Shown here: one piece after another, positions 44,991 to 53,479 of the stretch | How the letters are laid out: each line of letters starts with the position of its first letter | Position numbering within the stretch: the first letter of the stretch is position 1 | NCBI GenBank assembly: GCA_015709715.1 | Contig: CP054184.1 | Coordinates: forward strand, 1,225,001-1,289,000 | Direction of reading: 5' to 3' | Length of the DNA stretch: 64,000 nt | Source of the DNA: Nitrospira sp. | GTDB lineage: Bacteria > Nitrospirota > Nitrospiria > Nitrospirales > Nitrospiraceae | Translations under genes and position numbers: made by a program | The notes under the pieces: model-generated | What the model saw: the letters and a program-made list of their open reading frames with translations, nothing else | Told to the model about the DNA's origin: nothing | The model's database searches: none

Positions 44991-44996
44991 ATTATA
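44991..44996 (-). promoter_or_regulatory. -10 box (TATAAT) of the SRPBCC gene
   Basis: A perfect minus-strand TATAAT in a locally AT-rich patch, followed by TTAAGGG, the likely ribosome-binding site, before the GTG at 44974. The -35 is weak. Confidence 0.5.
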
Positions 44997-45114
44997 CTGA
45001 TCACGGCGCCCTAGTGCGAGGCTGGAAATCAGCCGACGCGCCGGACTGCCGGGACGGGAACGATCGCGCGGCGCGCCCCATCACGCCGGTTCGCGACCGT
45101 CGGTGGGACTGTGT

Positions 45115-45120
45115 TACCAT
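45115..45120 (+). promoter_or_regulatory. Extended -10 box of the Cys-rich protein/queG genes
   Basis: CTGTGT-TACCAT ends 27 nt before the ATG at 45148, leaving room for the GGAGGAG ribosome-binding site between them. This is a leadered counterpart of the trxB-type box. Confidence 0.4.
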
Positions 45121-45147
45121 GCCCGACCACCGGAGGAGAGCCGATCC

Positions 45148-45522
45148 ATGCACCGATTTCAACTGAGGCGAGTTCCCGTTCTGCTGATCACCGCCCTGAT
45201 CGCTTGCACCATTCCCGCGCTTGCCTTGGCGCAAGCCCCGACCGATTCGTCCGCCACCACGGAACAGTCCTGTAGCTTCGGTATGGCCAAGGGTGAGCCC
45301 ACCCAGCGCTGCCTCGTGCCGATCCCTGACGGCTGCGTAATCGCAAAATTCCCGGGAACCAACAAGCCTTGGACGACCGTATCGAAAGCGGGCCGCACGT
45401 ACTGCAAATTCGACGAGAAGGCCACGGACTGGAAAACGCGGATCACCGGCCAATGCGGCAAATGCGATTCTCCCCACTGCACCGGACAATTCATGGTGCG
45501 CTTCGACTGCTCCAAACCATAA
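45148..45522 (+). CDS. Exported Cys-rich hypothetical protein
   Basis: 124 aa. Signal peptide (VPVLLITALIACTIPALALA, cleaved after LAQA). The mature part has eight Cys: CSFGMAKGEPTQRC, DGCVIAKFPG, TYCKFDE, CGKCDSPHC and FDC, so it is probably disulfide-bonded or metal-binding in the periplasm. No family recognised. Stop and queG start share TAATG, so translation is coupled, an odd pairing for an exported protein and a tRNA-modification enzyme. Confidence 0.7.
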   Translation: MHRFQLRRVPVLLITALIACTIPALALAQAPTDSSATTEQSCSFGMAKGEPTQRCLVPIPDGCVIAKFPGTNKPWTTVSKAGRTYCKFDEKATDWKTRITGQCGKCDSPHCTGQFMVRFDCSKP

Positions 45523-46544
45523 TGGCCGCAGACGCCCTGACGGAACACATCAAACAGGCGGCCCTCGACCTCGGGTTCTCCGTCGTCGGCATCAGCACCT
45601 TCCTCTCCGGCCATTCAACGCAAGACTCTGCGCCAAACCGGGAACTCCTTCCGGACCAGCTGGGCGCTCGCCTGCGTGAATGGCTTCGACGCGGATACCA
45701 GGCCACCATGGCCTGGATGGCCAGGGATCCCGACCGTCGGACGAATCCCAGCCATGTGCTGCCGGGCTGCCGTTCGATCATCTCCGTCGGCATGAACTAC
45801 TACACGGCCCGCCAGGCCGACGAACGTCCGGGAAACGGACGCATCGCGCGGTACGCCTGGGGCAGGGACTATCACCGTATCCTGGGCGACCGGTTGGATC
45901 GGTTCGTCGAACACATCGACCGACTCGCCCCGGGAAGCCGTCATCGCGCCTACGTGGATACCGGCCCGGTGATGGAAAAGGCCTGGGCTCAGCAAGCGGG
46001 CTTGGGCTGGATCGGGAAACACTCGAACCTCGTCTCGCCTCGATTCGGGTCGTGGCTTCTCCTCGGTGAAATCCTCACGACGCTGGAACTCACGCCGGAT
46101 GAGCCCGGCACGGACCTCTGCGGCACCTGCACCCTCTGTATCCAAGCCTGCCCCACCGGGGCGATCACGGAACCCTATGTCGTGGATGCGGGCCGCTGCA
46201 TTTCTTACCTCACAATCGAATTGCGCGGGAGCGATCCCCCCTTGCCGGACGACCTCCGTCGTGGCATCGGCAACAAAATTTTCGGCTGCGACGACTGCCT
46301 GGATGTCTGCCCCTATAACCTTCAAGCAGACCCGACGCAGGAACCCGGCTTTCAACCCAGCCCCTTGACTGCCGCCCCGTCGCTGGAAGCCCTGGCGCAG
46401 TTGGACGAACCGGCCTTCGCCGCCGCGTTTAGAGAAAGCCCCATCCGCCGAGCCAAGCACATCGGGTTTCAACGGAACCTGGCTTGGGCCATGGCCAATC
46501 AACAGCGGCGATCCGAGTCCGTCGCCTCCGACGACAGGCCCTGA
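45522..46544 (+). CDS. queG: Epoxyqueuosine reductase
   Basis: 340 aa. Corrinoid- and Fe-S-dependent QueG makes the last step of queuosine synthesis on tRNA. Two ferredoxin-type clusters are visible: CGTCTLCIQACPTGA and CISY plus GCDDCLDVCPYN; the catalytic Asp region DTGPVMEKAWAQQAGLGWIG is intact. The C-terminal HEAT-like repeat of longer QueG forms is short here. Start overlaps the previous stop (TAATG). Confidence 0.92.
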   Translation: MAADALTEHIKQAALDLGFSVVGISTFLSGHSTQDSAPNRELLPDQLGARLREWLRRGYQATMAWMARDPDRRTNPSHVLPGCRSIISVGMNYYTARQADERPGNGRIARYAWGRDYHRILGDRLDRFVEHIDRLAPGSRHRAYVDTGPVMEKAWAQQAGLGWIGKHSNLVSPRFGSWLLLGEILTTLELTPDEPGTDLCGTCTLCIQACPTGAITEPYVVDAGRCISYLTIELRGSDPPLPDDLRRGIGNKIFGCDDCLDVCPYNLQADPTQEPGFQPSPLTAAPSLEALAQLDEPAFAAAFRESPIRRAKHIGFQRNLAWAMANQQRRSESVASDDRP

Positions 46545-46597
46545 CCACCCCACTGTTCCTCTCGCGGGGTTAGTGATAGGCTACGGACCACGGCACC

Positions 46598-47977
46598 ATG
46601 CAGGCACCCACCCTTCTGATCGTCGAAGATGAAGAACGGATGCGTCGGCTGTTCGAGCTGGTGCTGAAGCCGGCCGGCTACAACCTCCTCTTCGCCTCAT
46701 CCGGCGGCGAAGCGATTCACCTCATTCAAGAGCAGGGCACCATCGACCTGATCATCACGGACCTCCAACTCGGCGGATTGTCCGGCATGGATGTGTTGGA
46801 GGCGGCACGCCAACACCTGCCGGACGTGCCGGTCCTCATCGTCACCGGCTATGGGACCGTGAAGTCGGCGGTCGAGGCCATGCAGAAGGGCGCCTACGAC
46901 TACATCTCCAAACCAGTGGATAACGATGAGCTGAAGATCCTCATCGCACGGGCGCTCCAAGTCCGCCGCCTCTCCCGCGACAACCGGACCCTGCGGGCCG
47001 GCCTGCAGGAACAGTTCGGGTTCGACCGCATCGTCGGCGTCTCCAAAGAAATGGAACTCGTCAAACGCCTGGCCCAGGAGGTCGCGCAGACCGATGCGAC
47101 CGTCCTCATCACCGGCGAAAGCGGTACGGGCAAGGACCTGCTCGCGCGCGCCATTCATCTCGCCGGCCCGCGCGCCCAAGGGCCGATGGTGGCGGTCAAC
47201 TGCGCCGGGATTCCCGAACACCTGATGGAATCGGAACTGTTCGGGTACGAAAAGGGCGCCTTCACCGACGCGAAGAAATCCAAGCCGGGCCGTTTTCAAC
47301 TCGCCGACCACGGGACGCTCTTCCTAGATGAAATCGGAGAAATGAGTCTGACGGCACAGGCCAAACTCCTCCGTGTGCTGGAACAGCATGTCGTGGAGCC
47401 GCTCGGAGCCGTGCGAAGCCAGGCCGTGAACATCCGGGTCATTGCCGCCACCAACCAGGAACTGCCGGAACTCATCAAGGCTGGGCGATTCCGCCTGGAT
47501 CTCTACTATCGGCTAAACGTGTACCAGCTCAGAATCCCCGCCTTGCGGGAACGGCCGGAGGACATCGAGCCGATCCTGACCCAATTCCTGGAGCGGGCCC
47601 GAAAGGAACGCGGCTGCCGCATCAAGGGGGTCACGCCGGAGGCACTCACCCGGCTGAAACAGTATCCCTGGCCCGGCAACGTCCGCGAACTCCACAATGT
47701 CGTGGAATGGCTGACCATCACCTGCAAAGAGGGATCGGTGACGATGGACCACCTGCCGGTCTCGTTGAACAAGCCCCAGCCTTATCAGGCCGCTCAGACG
47801 GCCGAACCGCCCTCTCTACTCGCGCTGGGCCTGTCGGTGGAAGAGGTCGAGAAGGCCATGTTGGTCGAGGCCCTGGAAAAAACGGGCGGGAACATCTCTG
47901 AAGCCAGCCGCCTGCTGAAGATCACCCGCAACACGCTGCGCTACCGCATGGCGAAGTACAACCTTTCACAGCCCTAG
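46598..47977 (+). CDS. NtrC-family sigma54-dependent response regulator
   Basis: 459 aa. Receiver with phospho-acceptor Asp55, then an AAA+ sigma54-activation domain (GESGTGKD Walker A near 172, GAFTDA in place of the usual GAFTGA sigma54-contact loop, LFLDEIGEM Walker B), and a Fis-type HTH at the C-terminus (NISEASRLLKITRNTLRYRM). It activates sigma54 promoters. The kinase gene follows after 4 nt. A TAGGCT box (46577-46582) lies 15 nt before the ATG. Confidence 0.95.
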   Translation: MQAPTLLIVEDEERMRRLFELVLKPAGYNLLFASSGGEAIHLIQEQGTIDLIITDLQLGGLSGMDVLEAARQHLPDVPVLIVTGYGTVKSAVEAMQKGAYDYISKPVDNDELKILIARALQVRRLSRDNRTLRAGLQEQFGFDRIVGVSKEMELVKRLAQEVAQTDATVLITGESGTGKDLLARAIHLAGPRAQGPMVAVNCAGIPEHLMESELFGYEKGAFTDAKKSKPGRFQLADHGTLFLDEIGEMSLTAQAKLLRVLEQHVVEPLGAVRSQAVNIRVIAATNQELPELIKAGRFRLDLYYRLNVYQLRIPALRERPEDIEPILTQFLERARKERGCRIKGVTPEALTRLKQYPWPGNVRELHNVVEWLTITCKEGSVTMDHLPVSLNKPQPYQAAQTAEPPSLLALGLSVEEVEKAMLVEALEKTGGNISEASRLLKITRNTLRYRMAKYNLSQP

Positions 47978-47981
47978 GCTG

Positions 47982-49880
47982 ATGCGCCGGATAGGACGAA
48001 CCGGAGGGCTCCAACGAAAATTTCTCCTCGCGCTGCTGATCGTCGGCCTCATCCCCGGCATCGTCGCGCTGGTCGCCACCTACCGATCCAGTACCGCCAG
48101 TCTCAAACAGGCGATCGGCGAGGGCTTTCAGGAAATCGCGCGCTCGACCGCCATCCGCCTTGCCTCGGCGGTGGATACGGAAATCGACCGCGTCGTCCGC
48201 TTGGCGCTGGCCCCGCTGCCGGTGCAACGATCGGTCATGCTGGCCGACCAGCGGACCGCCCCACTCCCAGAGGCCGCCGAGAGCGTTCGTTATCTCCGTG
48301 AATGGGCCCGGGAATCGAAGCACCTCCTACGGGTGACCCTCACCGATCGCCTGGGCCGAGTTGTAGCCTCGACAGACCCACACCTCACCCCAAACCAGGC
48401 CTCCCAGACTTGGTGGCAGGAAACCATGCAGGCATCACGGGGGCAGGCCTTCGTCGGCACCCTTGCCTTCGATGCCGACGCGAACGACATGGTCTTCGAG
48501 GTCGCCGTGCCCATCCTTGCGGACGCCCAGGAGAATCCCATCGGCGCGATCGGTCTGGTCGTCAGGCGCACCCTCCTCACCGAGATGATCCTGCCGATCC
48601 ACATCGGCGACAGCGGTCACGGCATGTTGCTCGACACACAAGGCACCCCCTTGATCTGCCCGGTCCTCCCCCCGACCGCCCACTTGATTCCGCCGGCCTT
48701 GATGAACCGCCTCACCACTGACCGTCCGTCGTGGTTGGTCGCAGAGGACGACGGGCATGGAGGCCACCAGGCCATCGTGGGCGCCGCCCCGGTGCAGTTC
48801 ACTCACCAGCTGACTGCCGGCAGCCTCGGCGGCGGACGCTGGTTCGCGTTCATCAGGCAGGCGCCGGAGGAAACCTATGCGCCGGTCTATTCGCTGCTGC
48901 TCACCGTGGGCCTGATCGGATTCGGGCTGGTGGTCGGCCTGTCCGCGTTAGGGTTCGTGGTCAGCGCCCGCATCGTCAAGCCGATCACCGCCCTCCAGCG
49001 CGAGGCGGAAACGCTCCGACAGACCCTGACCCTGCCGGCTCCCTCGGACGAACCGCGGGGCCACGGCCTCCCCACATTAGCAATGGAGTTTCGCACCGGA
49101 GACGAGCTGGAAGATCTGGCGGAAAGTTTCATCGCCATGCGGCAGAGGCTAGAAGCGAATCTGGAGACGATCAAAACTCAGCAGCACGAACTCATCCGCC
49201 AGGAGAAGCTGGCCTCCGTCGGACAACTCTTGGCTGCCTTGGCCCACGATCTCAGAAATCCCCTCGGCATCATCCGCAGCAGCGCCCAGGTGGTGCTCGA
49301 TAGGCCGCAGGAGGAGGCCATTCGTCAGGAAATGGTGCGCTACATCATCGATGAAGTCGACAAGCTCTCCCAACGGCTGCACGACTTCCTGCGTTATGCC
49401 AGGCAAAAGCCGCCCGACCTGCGACTGTGCCGGCCCGACGAAGTGATGCGCGACGCGTTACGCCAGTGGGACGCGCTGGGTGGCCATGGGCGGATCACGG
49501 TGGAACGCCGGTTCGAGAGGTCCCTCCCGTCGATTCAAGTCGATCCCGAACAGATCAAAGAAGCCGTGGTCAATCTCCTGATCAATGCAGGGGAGGCGAT
49601 GCCGGATGGGGGCACGCTGACCATCACGACGGGCCTGGTCGAAGGCGGTATGGTCGAGCTGCAGGTGGCGGACAACGGAGGCGGGATCGCGCCCGAGCAC
49701 CTGACCCGCATTTTCGAGCCCTTCTTCACGACGAAGGACTACGGCACGGGACTAGGGCTGACGAACGTGAAGCGATTGGTCGAAGACAACGGGGGGACCT
49801 TGGAGATCACCAGCACCCTAGGTCAGGGAACGGCCTGCAGGCTTCGCTTTCGCCCCGCCGCTGCCCAAACCCCCGCTTGA
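47982..49880 (+). CDS. Sensor histidine kinase with extracytoplasmic Cache-like domain
   Basis: 632 aa. TM1 (about 13-33), a periplasmic region of about 270 residues with dCache-like features (VFEVAVPILADAQENPIGAI), TM2 (about 302-330) and a HAMP segment. A HisKA box follows, ALAHDLRNPLGIIRSSAQVV with its phospho-acceptor His. The HATPase has NLLINAGEAM, DNGGGIAPEHL and GTGLGLTNVKRLV. It is the cognate partner of the NtrC-type regulator upstream (4-nt gap). The signal is probably a small periplasmic ligand. Confidence 0.93.
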   Translation: MRRIGRTGGLQRKFLLALLIVGLIPGIVALVATYRSSTASLKQAIGEGFQEIARSTAIRLASAVDTEIDRVVRLALAPLPVQRSVMLADQRTAPLPEAAESVRYLREWARESKHLLRVTLTDRLGRVVASTDPHLTPNQASQTWWQETMQASRGQAFVGTLAFDADANDMVFEVAVPILADAQENPIGAIGLVVRRTLLTEMILPIHIGDSGHGMLLDTQGTPLICPVLPPTAHLIPPALMNRLTTDRPSWLVAEDDGHGGHQAIVGAAPVQFTHQLTAGSLGGGRWFAFIRQAPEETYAPVYSLLLTVGLIGFGLVVGLSALGFVVSARIVKPITALQREAETLRQTLTLPAPSDEPRGHGLPTLAMEFRTGDELEDLAESFIAMRQRLEANLETIKTQQHELIRQEKLASVGQLLAALAHDLRNPLGIIRSSAQVVLDRPQEEAIRQEMVRYIIDEVDKLSQRLHDFLRYARQKPPDLRLCRPDEVMRDALRQWDALGGHGRITVERRFERSLPSIQVDPEQIKEAVVNLLINAGEAMPDGGTLTITTGLVEGGMVELQVADNGGGIAPEHLTRIFEPFFTTKDYGTGLGLTNVKRLVEDNGGTLEITSTLGQGTACRLRFRPAAAQTPA

Positions 49881-49885
49881 GGAGA

Positions 49886-50752
49886 TTACACTCGCTTGGT
49901 CATGCGGGCGAATCGCTCCTGCAGCACCAGCCCGGTGGCGGCCAGGCGTTTGTTGCGAATCGTCTCTCGCACGGCCTCGATCCGCGCCGAAAAGTTGGGA
50001 TGGGTCTTGAAGAAGGCTTGGTCGTCGCCCTTGAGATCCCGCAGGCGAGATAACAGGCCGATGTACGCCTCCGCGTCATACCCGACCCTGGTCGCGAAGA
50101 CCTCTCCGACCCGATCGGCATCTGTCTCCTTGTCCTGGTCCAGGCCCTCATCGAGGAGTTTCTTGACTGCGCCGTCGATCACGCCCTTGAACGCGGCGGG
50201 ATTATTCGTCGCATAGGCCAGCCCCGCTTCGGTGACGCCGGCGAGTCGTTTGCTGCGCTGGATCACATCGAGAATGTGTTTCTCGCTCACGTGGGCAATC
50301 TCATGGCCCAAAACCGCGGCGAGTTCCGCTTCATCACGAATCTGGCGCAGGAGCCCCCGCGTCACGAAGATATACCCGGCCGGCGCAGCGAACGCGTTGA
50401 TCGAATCATGGTTGAGAATGGCGACCCGATAGGGGATGTCGGGCCGGTCCGACGTGTTGGCCACCGCCCTCGCTACGAGGTTGACGTACCGGACCAGTTC
50501 CGGTTGGTCGACCACGCCGCCGTACCGCGCGACCACCTGCAGTGCCATTGCCTGCCCGATGGACGACTCCTCTTCATACCCGATCGGCAGGAGACTCCCG
50601 ACGACGTTGCCCGCCCCGTGGATGACCCCGGCCAGCCGCGGATTGCCTGATTGGCGCGCGACATCTTCCGCTGCACGCTGCACCTCCGCGCAACTGCCGA
50701 GCGTGACGGCCAGGACGAGCAGCCCTGCCAGCAGACTCCTGTCACTTCGCAT
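49886..50752 (-). CDS. M48-family metalloprotease, lipoprotein
   Basis: 288 aa. Lipobox VTLGSC at the signal peptide, then a Loiw/BepA-like M48 domain with the zinc motif LGHEIAHVSEKH and the downstream Glu in KETDADRVGEVFA. Relatives degrade misfolded outer-membrane proteins in the periplasm. Start MRSDRSLL is preferred; it overlaps the SH3 gene by 11 nt. It is the last gene of the 10-gene minus-strand cluster. Confidence 0.88.
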   Translation of the reverse strand: MRSDRSLLAGLLVLAVTLGSCAEVQRAAEDVARQSGNPRLAGVIHGAGNVVGSLLPIGYEEESSIGQAMALQVVARYGGVVDQPELVRYVNLVARAVANTSDRPDIPYRVAILNHDSINAFAAPAGYIFVTRGLLRQIRDEAELAAVLGHEIAHVSEKHILDVIQRSKRLAGVTEAGLAYATNNPAAFKGVIDGAVKKLLDEGLDQDKETDADRVGEVFATRVGYDAEAYIGLLSRLRDLKGDDQAFFKTHPNFSARIEAVRETIRNKRLAATGLVLQERFARMTKRV

Positions 50753-51257
50753 ATTCACCGAGCCCTCCCTCCCGCATGAAGTCTTCAACCTCTTGGTCCG
50801 ACAGGTGATAGGCCGTCATCCGGTCCACGGCTTCCCGATCCTTGGCGGAAATCCCGGCTCGATCCGCATAACTCTCCGAGGCCTTATCCAGCCCCCGCAC
50901 GCCGGCGGAAGCGGTCGTCTGCGACGCCTCCCCGCCCCTCATGCTCTGACCGAGCTTGGCCAAGGTGTCGCTCTTGCCGGCGGGTTTCACGGCCCCGGTC
51001 TTGTTGGCGAAGATCCAACCACGTGTGCCTGACGAGGTCTTCACGTCCAGCCAGGTCCCGTCGCGTCCGACGACCTCCAAAGCCTCGCCGAACTTCACCG
51101 TGCCCACGACCGCATCCAGAGAGGTTTTTCCTGCCCGGAGTTGCACGGTCTTGGCCTGCACATAGACCGTTTCCGCGAAGGCCTCGGGACCCCACAGGAA
51201 TAGGCCGATTCCTAAGACCACCCCCAACCAGCGCAGCGACCGTCCTCTGTTCACCAT
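50742..51257 (-). CDS. Exported SH3-domain protein
   Basis: 171 aa. A signal-like hydrophobic N-terminus ending EAFAETVY, then a bacterial SH3 (SH3_3) domain at about 28-90 (VQLRAGKTSLDAVVGTVKFG; WLDVKTSSGTRGWIF). A helical tail follows (about 100-170; AGISAKDREAVDRMTAYHLS) with no known match. SH3_3 domains bind peptidoglycan or protein ligands in the envelope. GGGAGG precedes the ATG. M48 gene overlaps by 11 nt; cyclase stop is 16 nt upstream. Confidence 0.8.
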   Translation of the reverse strand: MVNRGRSLRWLGVVLGIGLFLWGPEAFAETVYVQAKTVQLRAGKTSLDAVVGTVKFGEALEVVGRDGTWLDVKTSSGTRGWIFANKTGAVKPAGKSDTLAKLGQSMRGGEASQTTASAGVRGLDKASESYADRAGISAKDREAVDRMTAYHLSDQEVEDFMREGGLGEYAK

Positions 51258-51273
51258 GGCCTCCCGTTGCCCT

Positions 51274-53418
51274 TCACTTCGATGTCAGTTCGTAGACCCC
51301 GTCCCAATCTGAAGGCGGGGGTGTCTCCCGGTAATGGGTCGCCCGTTCCAGATAAACTCGCGACGGCCCATCCGCCTCGTCAAGAGCGAGAGCCTCGGCA
51401 AACCTGGCGCAAGCAGTCGAGAACTCGCGTGCCTTGTAGACCGCCAACCCCTGCCGGTAGAACTCGACGACGCGAGCCCTGTGCTGATCCAACTGCCCCT
51501 TCCTCGCAAGCAGTTCGAACACCACCACCGGCTCGTGCTTGCCCTTCACTCGTAACAGATCGATCTCGCGCACTTCAACGTCGTTCTTGGCCAGTTCCGC
51601 CGTCCGTTGCCCGATGAGGATCCGGACCCCATAAAACTTGCCCGCCCCTTCCAGACGAGATGCCAAATTCACGGCATCGCCGGTCACGGTATATTCCATC
51701 CGCTCCTGGGAGCCCATGTTGCCGACGATGCAGGGTCCGGAATTGATGCCGATGCGGGCGGCGATCGCCGGAAGCCCCTCCTGTGCCCACTGCTCTCGCA
51801 GACGAGTCAGTTCGGCCTGGCAATCGAGTGCCGCAAAACAGGCCAGCGAGGCATGGCGCGGGTCCGTCAAGGGCGCGCCGAAGAGGGCCATGATGCCGTC
51901 GCCTAGGTACTTGTTCACGTTTCCGCGATGGCCGTTCTTGATGATGGTCGTCATCGCCGAAAGGTAGCGATTGAGCAGCGCCACGAGCTCTTCGGGCGAC
52001 AGCTGCTCAGAGATGGTGGTGAAGCCCACGATGTCGGAGAAGAAGATCGAGATCTCCTTCTGTTCACCGCCGAGCTTGATGGCCTCGGGATGGCGCATGA
52101 TCTCTTCCACCACCTCGGCGGACATGTACTTGTCGAAGGCGGCGCGCATAAGCCGACGTTGCCTCCCCTCGGTGACATATTCCACCGTCGCCGCCGCGCC
52201 GAACGTGACCGCCAAGGCCACTTCGGGAAATACCAGATCCAGCCAGCGTCCATGGCCGGCGAACGCATGGACGGCCAGGCCATAATAGGCCAGGGCCAGC
52301 GCCAGCGTGACGCCGAATTTCACCGGATAGGACCGCGGCAGCATGAAGGCTCCGGCGGAGGTGACACAGAGGACGAGCAACGTGAGGAACGAGAACCACG
52401 CAGGGGCCGAACTGAGCGCCCGGCCATGCAGCAGATTGTCCAGGGCCGCCATATGGATCAACACGCCGGGCGTGGCGGACGAGAAGGGCGTCACGCGCAG
52501 GTCGTACAGACCGGCCGCCGTGCCCGCGATGAAGATCACCTTATCCTTGAACAGGGTCGGATCGAGCGACGGTCGTTCACCCCGCTGCTGTTGTGCAAAG
52601 GCCTGGAGGACCCGGCCGACCGAATACTTCCCCACGTGATAGGTCTGCTCTAAAGGGCCGTGCCAGTCGAGCAGCATCGTGCCGTCCGGCTCCAGCGGGA
52701 CGCTCCGCGGGCCGATCTGCAGGCGGTCCTCTTCAAGCACCACTTGCTCCGTGCCCAGCAGATGCCGCGCGACCGCCAAGGACAAATGCGGCATCGCCTT
52801 GCCGTTCACCAACCCCAACAGGGGAATGCGCCTGGTCGGACCGTCCGCATCGGCGGAGAGGTTGATCACCCCTAAGCCGCGGGCCTGTTGCGCCAGAAGG
52901 GGAATCGGCGTCTTCACCCCTGCCTCATGGGGAACGGCCGCCCCCTCTCGGTCTCCCCTCCTCGCGACCGGCACTGTCACCCGGCTCAGCAGATCCGGCG
53001 GCAGAGAAGACGGCTCCGCTTGAAAGAGCATCGGCAGGAAGACGTTGCCGGCGGCCGCGAGGTCATCGGCGAAACTGTGGTCGTATTCCTCGGCATTCTC
53101 GTCGGGTTCGAAGAACATCACGTCGAACACCACGGCCTTGGCGCCGGCTTCTTTCAGGTACCGCACGACGAAGCCGTGCCGATCGCGAGGCCAGGGCCAT
53201 CGTCCGAAGGCTTCGAGACTCGACTCATCGATGGCCAGCAACAGGAGGCTGGAATCCGCCTTGGCAGGATCGGCGTACCGCCGCACGAGATGGTCCAACG
53301 CCTTGTGTTCCGCCACTTCGAGCCACCGCGTCAGGCGCAGCCCGCCCATCAGGACGAAGACCGCCACCCCCACCGCGAGGGCCGACAGGATTTTCTTGTT
53401 GCGAGGGGAGAGGGCCAT
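51274..53418 (-). CDS. CHASE2-domain adenylate/guanylate cyclase (class III)
   Basis: 714 aa. TM1 (about 10-27) leads to a periplasmic CHASE2 domain (about 30-340; DSSLLLLAIDESSLEAFGRW). Two to three TMs (about 345-425) then lead to a class-III cyclase domain (about 455-640). Metal-binding Asp residues are in FFSDIVGF and KYLGDGIMALFG; EYTVTGDAVNLASRLEGAGK carries the purine- and phosphate-binding residues. So it should be active and make cAMP or cGMP. A TPR-like tail ends the protein. A TACCAT -10 lies 9 nt before the ATG. Confidence 0.92.
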   Translation of the reverse strand: MALSPRNKKILSALAVGVAVFVLMGGLRLTRWLEVAEHKALDHLVRRYADPAKADSSLLLLAIDESSLEAFGRWPWPRDRHGFVVRYLKEAGAKAVVFDVMFFEPDENAEEYDHSFADDLAAAGNVFLPMLFQAEPSSLPPDLLSRVTVPVARRGDREGAAVPHEAGVKTPIPLLAQQARGLGVINLSADADGPTRRIPLLGLVNGKAMPHLSLAVARHLLGTEQVVLEEDRLQIGPRSVPLEPDGTMLLDWHGPLEQTYHVGKYSVGRVLQAFAQQQRGERPSLDPTLFKDKVIFIAGTAAGLYDLRVTPFSSATPGVLIHMAALDNLLHGRALSSAPAWFSFLTLLVLCVTSAGAFMLPRSYPVKFGVTLALALAYYGLAVHAFAGHGRWLDLVFPEVALAVTFGAAATVEYVTEGRQRRLMRAAFDKYMSAEVVEEIMRHPEAIKLGGEQKEISIFFSDIVGFTTISEQLSPEELVALLNRYLSAMTTIIKNGHRGNVNKYLGDGIMALFGAPLTDPRHASLACFAALDCQAELTRLREQWAQEGLPAIAARIGINSGPCIVGNMGSQERMEYTVTGDAVNLASRLEGAGKFYGVRILIGQRTAELAKNDVEVREIDLLRVKGKHEPVVVFELLARKGQLDQHRARVVEFYRQGLAVYKAREFSTACARFAEALALDEADGPSRVYLERATHYRETPPPSDWDGVYELTSK

Positions 53419-53427
53419 TCGGGCCGT

Positions 53428-53433
53428 ATGGTA
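53428..53433 (-). promoter_or_regulatory. -10 box (TACCAT) of the CHASE2 cyclase gene
   Basis: Minus-strand TACCAT ends 9 nt before the ATG at 53418; no Shine-Dalgarno. The cyclase-SH3-M48 genes may thus form their own unit. The -35 region is weak (T-rich). Confidence 0.4.
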
Positions 53434-53479
53434 CTGGAGAAGAGCAAGGAGAAAAAGGGGGAGCCTGGGACCTGTCTGG

